A stretch of DNA of 64,000 bases from Bog-756 sp052143895 (GCA_052143895.1 JBKQRT010000179.1:1-64000); one strand, 5' to 3'; shown: positions 19,517 to 28,925, counted from the first letter of the stretch. Program-made: numbers and translations. The notes: generated by a model from the letters alone, not told the origin.

Positions 19517-20283
19517 ACACTGTCCGTGAGTACCGCACTCCGCTGTTGATCGGAGTCGGGACCCTGGTGGTCGTGCTCCTGCTGTGGGCGGTCCTCATCT
19601 CCCCGCAGAACTCGAAGCTCTCGAGCCTCCAGAACAAGGAATCAACGCTGCGGAGCCAGCAGACCACCCTGCAGGCCAAGCTGGTGTCACTCAAGTCGGA
19701 GCAGCAGAAGCTGTCCACCAGCTGTGCCGACCTGCAGAAGATCGCCACACAGATCCCGAGCGTACAGAACCCGACCGACATCGACGCCGAGGAGTCGTCC
19801 TTCGAGAGCCAGTTCAACGGGCTGGCCGCATCCACGGGGGTGGCCCTCACCCAGTTCAGCGGCTTCGCACCGGCCGGTGCCGGGGCGACCGCGGCACCGA
19901 CCACGCCCTCGGCGGCCGGTGCGGCCGGTGCGGCCGGATCCACGCCGGGAGTCGTCGCCGTTCCCACCACGCTGACTGTCGGAGGCACCTACGGCCAGGT
20001 CCTCAACTTCGTCAACGGTCTGGACAGCTTCCCCCGCCTCTTCGTGATTCAGACGTTCACGCTCTCCTACGGGACCGCCAAGGGCGGCTCGACAGGATCC
20101 TCTTCCTCGTCGTCGTCGGCCACCGCCTCGGCCAGTGCCCCCCCGCTGTGGACCGGTGGCACCCCGAACGCCCCAGGGGCGGGTCCTTACACCGTGTCCA
20201 TCGACGGGTCGATCTACTACACGACCACGCCGAGCGCATTGGACGCCTGCACCAAAGCCACCGAGGCGGTCAAGCAGAGCTGA
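19513..20283 (+). CDS. pilO: PilO-like type IV pilus assembly protein
   Basis: 256 aa. There is one N-terminal transmembrane helix (LLIGVGTLVVVLLLWAVLI, ~11-29), then a coiled coil (NSKLSSLQNKESTLRSQQTTL to EQQKLSTSC). A ferredoxin-like extracytoplasmic domain ends the PilO plan (VPTTLTVGGTYGQVLNFVNGLDSFPRLFVIQTF). Two low-complexity loops (Ala/Gly/Pro and a Ser run) interrupt it. It pairs with the PilN part of the preceding fusion. No PilP or PilQ is present, as expected for a single-membrane cell. Confidence 0.85.
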   Translation: MNTVREYRTPLLIGVGTLVVVLLLWAVLISPQNSKLSSLQNKESTLRSQQTTLQAKLVSLKSEQQKLSTSCADLQKIATQIPSVQNPTDIDAEESSFESQFNGLAASTGVALTQFSGFAPAGAGATAAPTTPSAAGAAGAAGSTPGVVAVPTTLTVGGTYGQVLNFVNGLDSFPRLFVIQTFTLSYGTAKGGSTGSSSSSSSATASASAPPLWTGGTPNAPGAGPYTVSIDGSIYYTTTPSALDACTKATEAVKQS

Positions 20284-20315
20284 CCGCCCCCGGGCGATGA
20301 GCGGGTGGGGGTCAG
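20280..20315. terminator. Hairpin between convergent pilO and tldE
   Basis: CTGACC at 20280 pairs with GGTCAG at 20310-20315, with G/C-rich pairing inside (CCCCC against GGGGG). It covers both stop codons and likely ends both transcripts. Confidence 0.5.
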
Positions 20316-21709
20316 CTGCCGCTGACCTGCATGTCGCCGACGGCCAGGGTCTGGCCGGCGGCGATGCCGGGAAGCCACTCGACGTCGGCGCCCACCGCCA
20401 CCACCGACTGCAGCATGCGCTGGAGGGTGGAGGCGACGGTGATCTCCCGGACCGGCTCGGCCAGCTTGCCGCCACGGATGATGAGCCCCTCGGCGCCCAC
20501 GGAGAAGTCGCCGCTGATCGGATTGACACCCGAGTGCACGCCGGTCACCGACTGGACGAAGAGGCCCTCCCCGACCGCCGCCAGCACACCGTCCTCGTCG
20601 TAGCCCTGCGGACCGGGGGTGAGGGCGAGGGCCCGGCAGCCCGGTCCCGGCGTGCCCGAGAACCCGCCCCGCACCGCCGAACCGGTGGACGACACTCCGG
20701 AGCGGGACGCGGACACCGTGTCGTAGAGGAACCCCCGGAGCACCCCGGCATCCACGAGCACGTTCCGGCGGCAGGCCAGTCCCTCGGCGTCGTAGGTCGC
20801 GGCGCCGTACGCCCTCGGGTCGGTGGGGTCGTCGACCAGCGTGAACACCGGATCGCCGACCAGCTCGCCGATCCGCCCGGCGAAGAAGGACCGTCCCTTG
20901 GCCACCGCCTCGCCCGACAGTGCCGCCGAGACCACCGACAGCAGCGTGCTGGCCACCCGCCGGTCGAACACCACGGTCGTGCGCGTCGAGGGACCCTTGG
21001 TCGCACCGAGCAGGCGCACCGCCCGGAGGACGGCGTCGGCGGTGGCCCGGTCGGGGTCCAGGCCGTCGAAGCCCCGACCCACGCTGAAGCCCCCACCGGT
21101 CTGGCTGGCGTCTCCCTCGCCGGCGATCACCCCCACGCCGATGTATCCCGAGGTCTTGCGGGTCGACGCCCGGATGCCGGTCGTGGACACGAGCGCCATC
21201 TCGACCGACCCGTCGCCGTAGTCGGCGTGGTCGACCTGACGGATGCGCGGGTCGGCCGCCCGGGCCTGGGCCTCGAGGGCCAGGGCCAGTTCGACCTTCC
21301 TGGTGGTCGGCACCGAGGCGAGGCCGTCGTCCCACAGGTCCACTGGCACCGCGGCCACGCCGTCGGGAACGGCCAGCTGCACGTGCTCGTCGGGGGTGGC
21401 GAACGTGGCGTTGTCCCGGGCTTCGGCGAGCGTCTCCTCCAGCACCGAGTCGTCGAGCGAGCCGGCCCAGGCGAAGCCGAGCCGGTGGTCAACCACCACC
21501 CGGATCCCGATGCCCGCCGAGGTGGCCGAGGTCAGCGACTCGACCTCGCCGCCGTAGGCGCGGATCTCGGTCTCGTCACCCCGGGCCACGTACACCTCGA
21601 CGTCCTCGCCCGATCTGGCCCAGCCGGCCACCCGGTCGGCGATCGCCACCAGGTCGTCAGGAGCCCCCGTCTCGGGGCGGGGCGGCGGCGCATCGACGGT
21701 GGTGGTCAT
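20312..21709 (-). CDS. pmbA: TldE/PmbA metalloprotease partner subunit
   Basis: 465 aa from ATG 21709, which overlaps the tldD stop by 4 bases. It has the PmbA/TldD architecture: VYVARGDETEIRAYGGEVESLTSA near the start, GIGIRVVVDHRLGFAWAG, the mid-region VVFDRRVASTLLSVVSAALSGEAVAKGRSFF, and the C-terminal GVNPISGDFSVGAEGLIIRGGKL. It lacks the HExxxH metal motif that TldD carries, as is normal for TldE. The TldD-TldE heterodimer degrades unfolded peptides and, in other bacteria, processes modified peptides such as microcins. Confidence 0.92.
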   Translation of the reverse strand: MTTTVDAPPPRPETGAPDDLVAIADRVAGWARSGEDVEVYVARGDETEIRAYGGEVESLTSATSAGIGIRVVVDHRLGFAWAGSLDDSVLEETLAEARDNATFATPDEHVQLAVPDGVAAVPVDLWDDGLASVPTTRKVELALALEAQARAADPRIRQVDHADYGDGSVEMALVSTTGIRASTRKTSGYIGVGVIAGEGDASQTGGGFSVGRGFDGLDPDRATADAVLRAVRLLGATKGPSTRTTVVFDRRVASTLLSVVSAALSGEAVAKGRSFFAGRIGELVGDPVFTLVDDPTDPRAYGAATYDAEGLACRRNVLVDAGVLRGFLYDTVSASRSGVSSTGSAVRGGFSGTPGPGCRALALTPGPQGYDEDGVLAAVGEGLFVQSVTGVHSGVNPISGDFSVGAEGLIIRGGKLAEPVREITVASTLQRMLQSVVAVGADVEWLPGIAAGQTLAVGDMQVSGS

Positions 21710-23100
21710 TCCGCCGTTCCCCCGATCGTCACTCCGGTCAGCCGCATGGTGGCCTGGCCGCACCCGACCGGGACGCTCTGGCCGTCCTTGCCACAGGTCC
21801 CGGGCGTCATGCCGAAGTCGGTGGCCACCGCGTCGATCCGCTTGAGCACCTCAGGGCCGTTGCCGATGAGATTGGCGTCCCGCAGCGGATCGGTGATCCG
21901 GCCGTTCTCGATGAGGTAGGCCTCGGTCGTGCCGAAGACGAAGTCGCCGGTGGTGGTGTTGACCTGGCCGCCACCCAACTTGGCCACGTAGACACCGCGG
22001 GGCGTCTGGGCCACGATCTCGTCGGCGTCCTCCTCGCCCGGAAGAAGGAAGGTGTTGGTCATCCTGACCATGGGCAGGTGCTGGTAGGTCTGGCGCCGCC
22101 CGTTGCCCGAGGACACCCGGCCCTCCTTGCGGGCCCGCAGGTAGTCCCACAGGTAGTCGGTGAGCACACCGTGGTCGATCAGCACGTTGCGCTGGGCCGG
22201 CCTCCCCTCGTCGTCTACGGCGAACGTCCCCCACTCCGAGCCGACCGTGCCGTCGTCCACCAACGTGACCAGCGGGCTGGCCACCTGCTGGCCGACCCTG
22301 CCGGTGTAGACCGACGCGTCCTTGACGATGTGGTCGGCCTCGAGCCCGTGGCCGCAGGCCTCGTGGAAGAGGATGCCTCCGCTGCCACCGGCCAGGACCA
22401 CGGGCAGCTCCCCGGACGGTGCCGGACGCGCCGACAGCTTGGACAACGCCCGTCGGGCGGCCAGCTTGGCGAGCTCCTCGACCGAGACCTCGTCGAACAG
22501 CTCGAAGCCGAGCGTTCGTGCTGCCGTTTCGAAGCCGGTCTGCAGACCGGTGTCGCCCGTGGCCACGCAGGATACGGAGAAGCGGGTACGCGCCTGCTCG
22601 TCCCGGGCCAGCAGGCCATCCGAATTGGCGATCAGCACCTGACGGCGCGAGGAGCCACAGCCCGCCTGGACCTGGGTGATCGCGTCCCCGGACGCCCGGG
22701 AGGCTTCGACCGCCCGCCGGAGCAGTTCGAGCGAGTCCGCCTTCAAGCCCTGGGCGTGCGCGCTGGAGCCAGCGCCACCCGCAGCGCTGTCCTGTCGGGG
22801 GAGGGAGACAGCCACGGCAGAGGCCCCGCCCCCGCCCGCCCGGGCCACCGCGGACGCCGCCTCGGCCGCCCGCAACAGGCCGGTCTCGGTCAGGTCGGCG
22901 GTATGGGCGAAGCCGGTGGTCTCCCCCGCCACCACCCGAATGCCAGCGCCACGCTCCCGACCCGAGGACAGCTCCTCCACCCGCCCGTCGTCCAGCATGG
23001 CGGACGAGGTCGACCGGTCCTCGGCGAAGACCTCGGCAAAGTCGCCGCCGTGGCGCAGCGCCTCGGACAGCACCCGTTCCAGCACGGGGGATTCGATCAC
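21706..23100 (-). CDS. tldD: TldD metalloprotease subunit
   Basis: 464 aa from GTG 23100 (VIESPVLERVLSEALRHGGDF), chosen because AGGAGG lies 5 bases upstream; longer frames to 23385 are not TldD-like. The zinc motif HEACGHGLEAD (HExxxH, ~260) is intact. Other TldD landmarks are AEVFAEDRSTSSAMLDDGRVEE, RDEQARTRFSVSC, GGSGGILFHEACGHG, and GGGQVNTTTGDFVFG near the C-terminus. It forms the active subunit with TldE, encoded directly downstream. Confidence 0.94.
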   Translation of the reverse strand: MIESPVLERVLSEALRHGGDFAEVFAEDRSTSSAMLDDGRVEELSSGRERGAGIRVVAGETTGFAHTADLTETGLLRAAEAASAVARAGGGGASAVAVSLPRQDSAAGGAGSSAHAQGLKADSLELLRRAVEASRASGDAITQVQAGCGSSRRQVLIANSDGLLARDEQARTRFSVSCVATGDTGLQTGFETAARTLGFELFDEVSVEELAKLAARRALSKLSARPAPSGELPVVLAGGSGGILFHEACGHGLEADHIVKDASVYTGRVGQQVASPLVTLVDDGTVGSEWGTFAVDDEGRPAQRNVLIDHGVLTDYLWDYLRARKEGRVSSGNGRRQTYQHLPMVRMTNTFLLPGEEDADEIVAQTPRGVYVAKLGGGQVNTTTGDFVFGTTEAYLIENGRITDPLRDANLIGNGPEVLKRIDAVATDFGMTPGTCGKDGQSVPVGCGQATMRLTGVTIGGTAE

Positions 23101-23181
23101 AGGAGCCTCCTCGCTCGGCAACTCGGCCGCACCCCAGGGCGCGAGGTGGCCGATGGCTGCTCTGTCACGTATCGTACCGGC

Positions 23182-23559
23182 GTGGCTCCGCACACCGGTC
23201 TGTCTGCCCGAGTCGAATTGCAGGTGACCGCGGCCGACACCGCCGAGGCGTACCGCTCGGGGACGGTACCGGTGCTGGCCACGCCCCGGTTGATGGCCCT
23301 GTGCGAGGAGGCCAGCTGCAAGGCGGTCGAGGGCTCCCTGCCGGACAGCTCGACCTCCGTGGCCAAGCGGGTCCAGTTCGACCACCTGGTGCCGGTGGGG
23401 GTGGGGGGCACGGTGTGGGCCGACGCCACGCTCGACCGGATCGAAGGACGACGGCTGGTCTTCACCCTGTCCGTGTCCGAGAGCGCCGGCCTGGTGGCAG
23501 CGGGCAAGCTCATCCGGGTCATCGTGGACCGCGAGGCATTCCTCTCCAACGTCCGCTGA
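23182..23559 (+). CDS. FlK-like hotdog-fold thioesterase
   Basis: 125 aa from GTG 23182. It resembles fluoroacetyl-CoA thioesterase-type proteins: VPVLATPRLMALCEEASCKAV then VAKRVQFDHLVPVGVGGTVWADATL. The Thr, Glu and His that form the FlK catalytic triad all have candidates (T in LATP, E in CEEAS, H in FDHL). The natural substrate is unknown; most homologues are general acyl-CoA thioesterases. It is divergent from tldD. Confidence 0.82.
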   Translation: MAPHTGLSARVELQVTAADTAEAYRSGTVPVLATPRLMALCEEASCKAVEGSLPDSSTSVAKRVQFDHLVPVGVGGTVWADATLDRIEGRRLVFTLSVSESAGLVAAGKLIRVIVDREAFLSNVR

Positions 23560-23570
23560 GGGCGCACGGC

Positions 23571-23587
23571 CGGGCCCCGGTGGCCCG
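23571..23587. terminator. Short GC hairpin between convergent genes
   Basis: CGGGCC (23571-23576) and GGCCCG (23582-23587) around a 5-base loop, between the stops of the thioesterase and the AIM24 gene. No T-run. Confidence 0.4.
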
Positions 23588-23589
23588 AC

Positions 23590-24345
23590 TCAGAGGTTCT
23601 TGCCGATCATCCCCCCGAGGACGCCGCCGAGTCCGGCCGCTGCCGCCGGGTGGTCGTCACCTCTCGGGAGGTAGGGGGCGATGGCCTGGGCCAGGACCGA
23701 CACGGTCATCGACTGCAGCCAGACGTTGCCGGGGCCGGTGAGGGAAACCAGATGGAACCCGTCGTCGCCGAATGCCAGGTTCTTGATGCCCGGGACGCGG
23801 CTGATGCTGAAGCTGACCCGGTCCTCGAACAAGCCCACGTGGCCCGGATGGACCAGCATCGTCTGGCCCGCCGCCAGCTCGTAGGGCACGATCTCTCCGG
23901 AGAGCTCGATCCACGCCTGGCCCTCGCCCTCCAGGCGCTGCAGGACGAAGCCGTCGCCGCCGTACATCCCGCCCCGGAAAGTCTGCTGCATCCCGATGGT
24001 CGGTACGATCCCGTCGGTGCCGCACACCCAGCCGTGGCGGTGGACCAGATAGCCCTGCCCCGAGGTGACCGTGACCGGGAAGATCTGACCGGGCAGCTTG
24101 GCCCCGAAGGCGACCATGCCCTGGCCGCCCTGGGCGGCGTAGGTGGTGAGGAAGACGCCGCCCCCACCGACCGCCCGCTTGAGGCCGCTCATCAAGCCTT
24201 TCTGGCCGCCGGTGGAGATGGATTGGGACATCTGGACGTTCGCCGACATCCACGAGAGCTCCCCGTGGGTGGAGACGACGGACTCATCGGGCTCGAGGGT
24301 GATCTCGAGCAACGGCATCGTGGCGCCCTTGACCTCGGCATTCAT
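23590..24345 (-). CDS. AIM24 family protein
   Basis: 251 aa from ATG 24345, preceded by AAGGAG at good spacing. It shows the repeated beta-strand pattern of the TIGR00266/AIM24 family: LEITLEPDESVVSTHGELSWMSANVQMS, the Gly-rich segment GVFLTTYAAQGGQGMVAF, LVHRHGWVCGTD, GGMYGGDGFVLQRLEGEGQAWIE and a Gly-rich end. The yeast name refers to mitochondrial morphology; in bacteria the role is not established. Confidence 0.88.
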   Translation of the reverse strand: MNAEVKGATMPLLEITLEPDESVVSTHGELSWMSANVQMSQSISTGGQKGLMSGLKRAVGGGGVFLTTYAAQGGQGMVAFGAKLPGQIFPVTVTSGQGYLVHRHGWVCGTDGIVPTIGMQQTFRGGMYGGDGFVLQRLEGEGQAWIELSGEIVPYELAAGQTMLVHPGHVGLFEDRVSFSISRVPGIKNLAFGDDGFHLVSLTGPGNVWLQSMTVSVLAQAIAPYLPRGDDHPAAAAGLGGVLGGMIGKNL

Positions 24346-24500
24346 GGCATCTCCTTCGGGCCGGGAGCCTGGAGGCCAAGCTCGTCCAGTACACCAGTCT
24401 GCCCCCGGGCAGACCCACGGAAGGGGATGCCGCGGCGGCCCGCTGCAGCGTTCCGAGGAGCGACGCGCTGGTACCCTGGTCGGAACGACCTTCTCCGCCC

Positions 24501-26546
24501 ATGATCCTCGACCACATCGACAGCCCCACCGACCTCCGGGCCCTCAGCTCTGAGGAGTTGACCGCCCTCTGCGGCGAGATCCGGGAATTCATCGTCGGTT
24601 CGGTCACCGCCACCGGGGGCCACCTGGGGTCCAACCTGGGTGTGGTCGAGCTCACGCTGGCCTTGCACCGTACCTTCGACTCGCCGCGGGACGTCCTGCT
24701 CTGGGACACCGGGCACCAGGCGTACGTGCACAAGCTGGTCACCGGTCGGCGGGAGGCGTTCTCCCAACTGCGGCAGGCCGGCGGCCTCTCCGGGTACCCG
24801 AACCGGACCGAGTCGGAGCACGATTGGGTCGAGAACAGCCACGCCTCCACCATCCTCAGCTACGCCCACGGTCTGGCCAGCGCCTTCGAGCTCCAGGGGA
24901 GCGACCGTCGGGTGATCGCCGTCGTCGGCGACGGTGCCCTCACCGGAGGGATGGCCTACGAGGCACTCAACAACCTCGGCCACTCCGGCAAACCGGTCGT
25001 GATCGTCCTCAATGACAACGGGCGATCCTACGCCCCCACCGTGTCGAGGCTGTCGCTGAGCCTCACCCATCTGCGTCTCAACCCCGCCTACATCCAGGCC
25101 CGGCAGCGGCTCCGCCATCTCATCCGCGAGCTGCCCGCTGTGGGCGACCTCGCCTACTCGGGCCTCCACGGGCTGACGAGCGCCCTGCGGGAGGTGGTGA
25201 CGCCTCACACGTTCTTCGAGGCACTGGGCATCCGCTACGCAGGCCCGATCGACGGCCACGACATCGCCGGCGTCGAGCAGGCCCTGCACCATGCGTCCGA
25301 GTGGCCGGGACCCATCGTCGTGCACGTGCTCACCCAGAAGGGTCGGGGCTACGCGCCGGCAGAAGAGGACGACATCCAGCGGCTCCACGACGTCAAGGTC
25401 GCGGTGGCACCGGTCGGCCCGTCCGCGACCGAGGAGCTCGCGGACGGCGTGGTGCGGCCGGTGGACGAGGCCATGACCGCGGCCGACGCCAACGACGCCT
25501 CCGGCCAGCCTTCGGAGCTGCCGGTCACCACCTACACCGACGCCTTCACGCGGTCGTTGCTGCGCCAGGCCGAGGCCGATCCCCGGATCGTGGCCATCAC
25601 CGCGGCGATGCCCGGGCCCACCGGCCTCCTTCCCTTCCAGGCCCGCCACCCGGACCGGTTCGTCGACGTCGGCATCGCCGAGCAACACGCCGTGACGGCG
25701 GCCGCCGGCATGGCCATGGCCGGGCTGCGACCGGTGGTGGCCGTCTACTCCACGTTCTTCAGCCGGGCGTTCGACCAGGCCAACCTCGATGTGGGGTTGC
25801 ACGGGCTCCCGGTCGTGCTGGTGCTTGACCGGGCCGGCATCACCGGCGACGACGGACCCAGTCACCACGGCGTGCTCGACATGGCGCTGGGCCTCGACAT
25901 CCCCGGCATGACCGTCTTCGCCCCCTCGTCGGGACCGGAGGTCGAGGCCATGCTGGTCGAGGCCCTCTCCCTCGACGGCCCCGCCATGATCCGGTTCCCG
26001 AAGACACCGGCCCCCTGGCGGGAGCCGGGTGCACCCGTGGGCTCCGGGCTCGAGGGACGACGCACCCGGTCCGGGGACGGGTCGGTGTGCATCCTGGCCG
26101 TGGGCAAGCTGCTGGCGGCGGCCGAGGAAGCGGCCGACGCGCTGATCTCCGACGGCATCGACGCCACCGTGTGGGACGTCCGCGTGGTGTCGACACCCGA
26201 CCCGGCCATGCTGGCCGACGCGGCACGCCACCGGGTCGTAGTCACCGCAGAGGACGGGATCCGCCAGGGCGGGGCCGGCATGTTCATCGGCGACGCCCTG
26301 CGTTCGTCGTGTGCCTGCGGCACGGCCCCTCCGGTGGTCAACCTCGGGATCCCCCGGGCCTACCTCCCGCAGGGCAAGCCCGACCGCATCCTGGCCCACC
26401 TCGGCCTGGACGGGCCCGGCGTGGTCTCCAGCGTGCGACGGGCGCTTGCCAGCCTGGACGGGGCCCCCGACCCGGTCGAGGACGTGGCGACCGGCTCGGG
26501 CCCGTCGTTACCGGCCGTGGCGACCTCGACGGAGACAGGGGACTGA
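24501..26546 (+). CDS. dxs: 1-deoxy-D-xylulose-5-phosphate synthase
   Basis: 681 aa, slightly long for Dxs (~620-640). The N-terminal thiamine-diphosphate domain has GGHLGSNLGVVELTLALH, GLSGYPNRTESEHDWVENSHAST and the GDGALTGGMAYEALNN ... NDNGRSYAPT diphosphate/Mg motif (~145-180). The pyrimidine-binding domain carries DVGIAEQHAVTAAAGMAMAGLRPVVAVYSTF, and a transketolase C domain ends the protein. It condenses pyruvate with glyceraldehyde 3-phosphate to start the MEP isoprenoid pathway. A strong ribosome site is not obvious. No other isoprenoid gene is adjacent. Confidence 0.95.
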   Translation: MILDHIDSPTDLRALSSEELTALCGEIREFIVGSVTATGGHLGSNLGVVELTLALHRTFDSPRDVLLWDTGHQAYVHKLVTGRREAFSQLRQAGGLSGYPNRTESEHDWVENSHASTILSYAHGLASAFELQGSDRRVIAVVGDGALTGGMAYEALNNLGHSGKPVVIVLNDNGRSYAPTVSRLSLSLTHLRLNPAYIQARQRLRHLIRELPAVGDLAYSGLHGLTSALREVVTPHTFFEALGIRYAGPIDGHDIAGVEQALHHASEWPGPIVVHVLTQKGRGYAPAEEDDIQRLHDVKVAVAPVGPSATEELADGVVRPVDEAMTAADANDASGQPSELPVTTYTDAFTRSLLRQAEADPRIVAITAAMPGPTGLLPFQARHPDRFVDVGIAEQHAVTAAAGMAMAGLRPVVAVYSTFFSRAFDQANLDVGLHGLPVVLVLDRAGITGDDGPSHHGVLDMALGLDIPGMTVFAPSSGPEVEAMLVEALSLDGPAMIRFPKTPAPWREPGAPVGSGLEGRRTRSGDGSVCILAVGKLLAAAEEAADALISDGIDATVWDVRVVSTPDPAMLADAARHRVVVTAEDGIRQGGAGMFIGDALRSSCACGTAPPVVNLGIPRAYLPQGKPDRILAHLGLDGPGVVSSVRRALASLDGAPDPVEDVATGSGPSLPAVATSTETGD

Positions 26547-26599
26547 ACACGCTCCCTCGGACGGAGCGGACGCCGCCATCCGGTGTTTGCCGCTCGAAT

Positions 26600-26613
26600 G
26601 GAAACGTGTTCTA
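26600..26613. promoter_or_regulatory. KstR-like operator upstream of fadD19-like gene
   Basis: GGAAACGTGTTCTA matches the mycobacterial KstR consensus TnnAACnnGTTnnA at seven of eight fixed positions, 12 bases before the ATG at 26625. It shares the exact core AACGTGTT with the site at 31239. Confidence 0.5.
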
Positions 26614-26624
26614 CTAACTGCCCG

Positions 26625-28268
26625 ATGACGTTCAACCTCGCTGACCTGTTCGAGGCGGCCGTGGACGCCTTCGGCGATCGGGAGTACCTGGTGGCCGCGG
26701 GCCAACGCCGCACGTTCGCCCAGATGGAGGAGCGGGCCAACCGATTGGCCCACTTCCTCGCCGACCAGGGCATCGGGCCGGGTGACCACGTGGGCATCTA
26801 CGCCCTCAACAGCGTGGAGTGGGTGGAGACGGCCTGGGCGGTCTTCAAGCTGCGGGCGGTGTGGATCAACATCAACTACCGCTACGTGAAGGAAGAGCTC
26901 CGCTATCTCTTCACCAACGCCGATCTCGTGGCCCTCGTCCACCAGGCCGAGTACGGGCCGCGGGTGGCCGAGCTCCTCCCCGACCTGCCGGACCTGCGCC
27001 TGCTCATCGGTATCGACGACGGCTCGGGGGTGCCCCTGGCCGAGGGAACCGTCGCCTTCGAGGACGCCATGGCCGCCGGAAGCCCCGAACGCGACTTCGC
27101 CCCACGGACCAACGACGACCACTACATCCTCTACACCGGTGGCACCACCGGCATGCCCAAGGGCGTTGTCTGGCGGCACGAGGACGTCTTCTACGCGCTG
27201 GGCGGTGGCGTGGATCCCCACACCAACACGCGCATACAGCGCCCGGAGGAGATGGTCGAGAAGGGGCAGGCCGGACAGGTCACGTTGCTCCCGATCGCCC
27301 CGTTGATGCACGGGGCCACCCAGTGGTCGGTCATGGGTCAGAGTTTCGTGGGCAACCGCACCATCCTCGTCCCCAAGTTCGACCCCCACGAGGTGTGGCG
27401 CCTGGTCGAGACGGAGCGGGCCAACTCGATCATGATCACCGGCGACGCCATGGGGAAGCCCCTCATCGAGGCGCTCGACGACCCCGGGGCCGAGTACGAC
27501 CTTTCGTCGCTGCTGGCGGTGACCTCGTCGGCCGCGCTCTTCTCGGCGCCGGTCAAGGACGAGTTCTTCAAGCACCTGCCGAACATCGTCATCGTCGACG
27601 CCGTCGGGTCGTCCGAGTCGGGCAACAACGGCATGGTCACCATGGGCAAGGACAACACCGCCATGAAGAGCGGCCCCACCGTGTCCGTGCTCGGGAACAC
27701 CGTCGTCTTCGACGAGGACCTCAAGCCGGTCGAGCCGGGGTCCGGGGCCATCGGCAAGATCGCCCGCTTCGGCGACATCCCCGTCGGCTACTACAACGAC
27801 CCGGTGAAGACGGCCGAGGTGTTCATCGACGTGGACGGCACCCGGTACGTGATGCCCGGCGATTTCGCCACCGTCGAAGCGGACGGCTCCATCACCCTGC
27901 TCGGCCGGGGCTCGGCCTCGATCAATTCGGGAGGCGAGAAGATCTTTCCCGAGGAGGTGGAGTCCGCGGTCCGGTCCCACCCCGACGTGTTCGACGCCAT
28001 CGTGGTCGGGGCGCCCGACGAACGCTGGGGGCAGCGCGTGGCGGCCATCATCCAGCCCCGCTCCGACAAGCACCCGACCCTCGAGGAGATCCAGATCCAC
28101 TGCCGGGATGCCATCGCCGGTTACAAGGTGCCGCGCCAGCTCCACGTGGTCGAGACCATCGTGCGATCCCCAAGCGGCAAGCCCGACTACCGCTGGGCGG
28201 CGGACATCGTGATCGAGGTGCCCAGGGAGACCGACAGTGGAGGCGCCCGAACGTCCAGCGGGAGCTGA
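26625..28268 (+). CDS. Acyl-CoA synthetase, FadD19-like (steroid side-chain CoA ligase type)
   Basis: 547 aa from ATG 26625 (MTFNLADLFEAAVDAFGDRE); the earlier ATG at 26583 would lie upstream of the operator and adds non-conserved sequence. It is a full ANL enzyme: P-loop YILYTGGTTGMPKGVVWRHED (~180), LPIAPLMHG, VGSSESG (A5), YVMPGDFATVEADGSITLLGRG (A7/A8) and RSPSGKPDYRWA near the end (A10 Lys). The opening and the WRHEDVF segment resemble FadD19 of mycobacteria, which activates the C8 side chain of cholesterol catabolites. Assignment to sterols rests on this likeness, the operator and the igr-like operon downstream. Confidence 0.8.
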   Translation: MTFNLADLFEAAVDAFGDREYLVAAGQRRTFAQMEERANRLAHFLADQGIGPGDHVGIYALNSVEWVETAWAVFKLRAVWININYRYVKEELRYLFTNADLVALVHQAEYGPRVAELLPDLPDLRLLIGIDDGSGVPLAEGTVAFEDAMAAGSPERDFAPRTNDDHYILYTGGTTGMPKGVVWRHEDVFYALGGGVDPHTNTRIQRPEEMVEKGQAGQVTLLPIAPLMHGATQWSVMGQSFVGNRTILVPKFDPHEVWRLVETERANSIMITGDAMGKPLIEALDDPGAEYDLSSLLAVTSSAALFSAPVKDEFFKHLPNIVIVDAVGSSESGNNGMVTMGKDNTAMKSGPTVSVLGNTVVFDEDLKPVEPGSGAIGKIARFGDIPVGYYNDPVKTAEVFIDVDGTRYVMPGDFATVEADGSITLLGRGSASINSGGEKIFPEEVESAVRSHPDVFDAIVVGAPDERWGQRVAAIIQPRSDKHPTLEEIQIHCRDAIAGYKVPRQLHVVETIVRSPSGKPDYRWAADIVIEVPRETDSGGARTSSGS

Positions 28269-28274
28269 CCGGGC

Positions 28275-28925
28275 ATGCCGGTCGAACTGAGCGAGCTGGC
28301 GGCCCCGGTGCACTCCGCCATCCTGACCATGGAGATCCAACGCGGGGTCGTCGGGGACCTCTCGTCGTTCCCGCAACTGGCCGAGGCCGCCGACCGGGTG
28401 GGCGTGGTGCACAACACGGCCCGCCTGCTCGGCGCCGGTCGCCGGCTCGGCATCCCCGTCGTCCACTGCACCGCGGAGTTCCGCGCCGACCGGGCCGGCT
28501 CCACGGTCAACTGTCAGCTCATCGCGGCCATGGTCCGCCGTCCCGCGCACCTACTGGCGGGTACGCCCCCGACCGAGCTCATCGCCGAGCTCGGCCCCGA
28601 GCCCGGCGACCTGGTCTCCGCCCGGCTGCACGGGGTGTCTCCCTTTTCCGGGACGTCGCTCGACATCTGGCTCCGCAGCCTCGGCGTGTGCACGGTCGTC
28701 GCCACCGGCGTGTCGGTCAACCTCGGGGTGCTGGGTCTCGCCATCGAGGCGGTCAACCTCGGGTATCAGGTGGTGGTGCCCCGTGACACGGTGGCTGGCA
28801 TCCCCTCCGAGTACGCCGATGCGGTGCTCGACACCACCTTCCCCCTCATCTCCACCGTGACCACGACCGGCGCCCTGCTCGAGGCGTGGGGGCAGCACCA
28901 AGAGGGGTCAGCTGGACCGACCTGA
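28275..28925 (+). CDS. Isochorismatase-fold protein without catalytic residues
   Basis: 216 aa, 6 bases after the acyl-CoA synthetase and thus probably co-transcribed. The fold is recognisable: HSAILTMEIQRGVVGD, RLGIPVVHCTAEFRADR, SPFSGTSLDIWLRSLGVCTVVATGVSVNLGVLGLAIEAVNLGYQVVVPRD. Active cysteine hydrolases use Asp-Lys-Cys. Here the Asp position is Glu (TMEIQ), there is no lysine anywhere in the protein, and the Cys position after VSVN is Gly. It may bind a ligand or partner rather than hydrolyse. Note that true isochorismatases also lack the Cys, but keep Asp and Lys. Confidence 0.8.
   Translation: MPVELSELAAPVHSAILTMEIQRGVVGDLSSFPQLAEAADRVGVVHNTARLLGAGRRLGIPVVHCTAEFRADRAGSTVNCQLIAAMVRRPAHLLAGTPPTELIAELGPEPGDLVSARLHGVSPFSGTSLDIWLRSLGVCTVVATGVSVNLGVLGLAIEAVNLGYQVVVPRDTVAGIPSEYADAVLDTTFPLISTVTTTGALLEAWGQHQEGSAGPT

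Noticed and set aside
24342..28550. Two long minus-strand frames (over 680 codons each) opposite dxs and the fadD19-like gene
   Set aside because: High-GC antisense shadows; the plus strand carries all conserved motifs.
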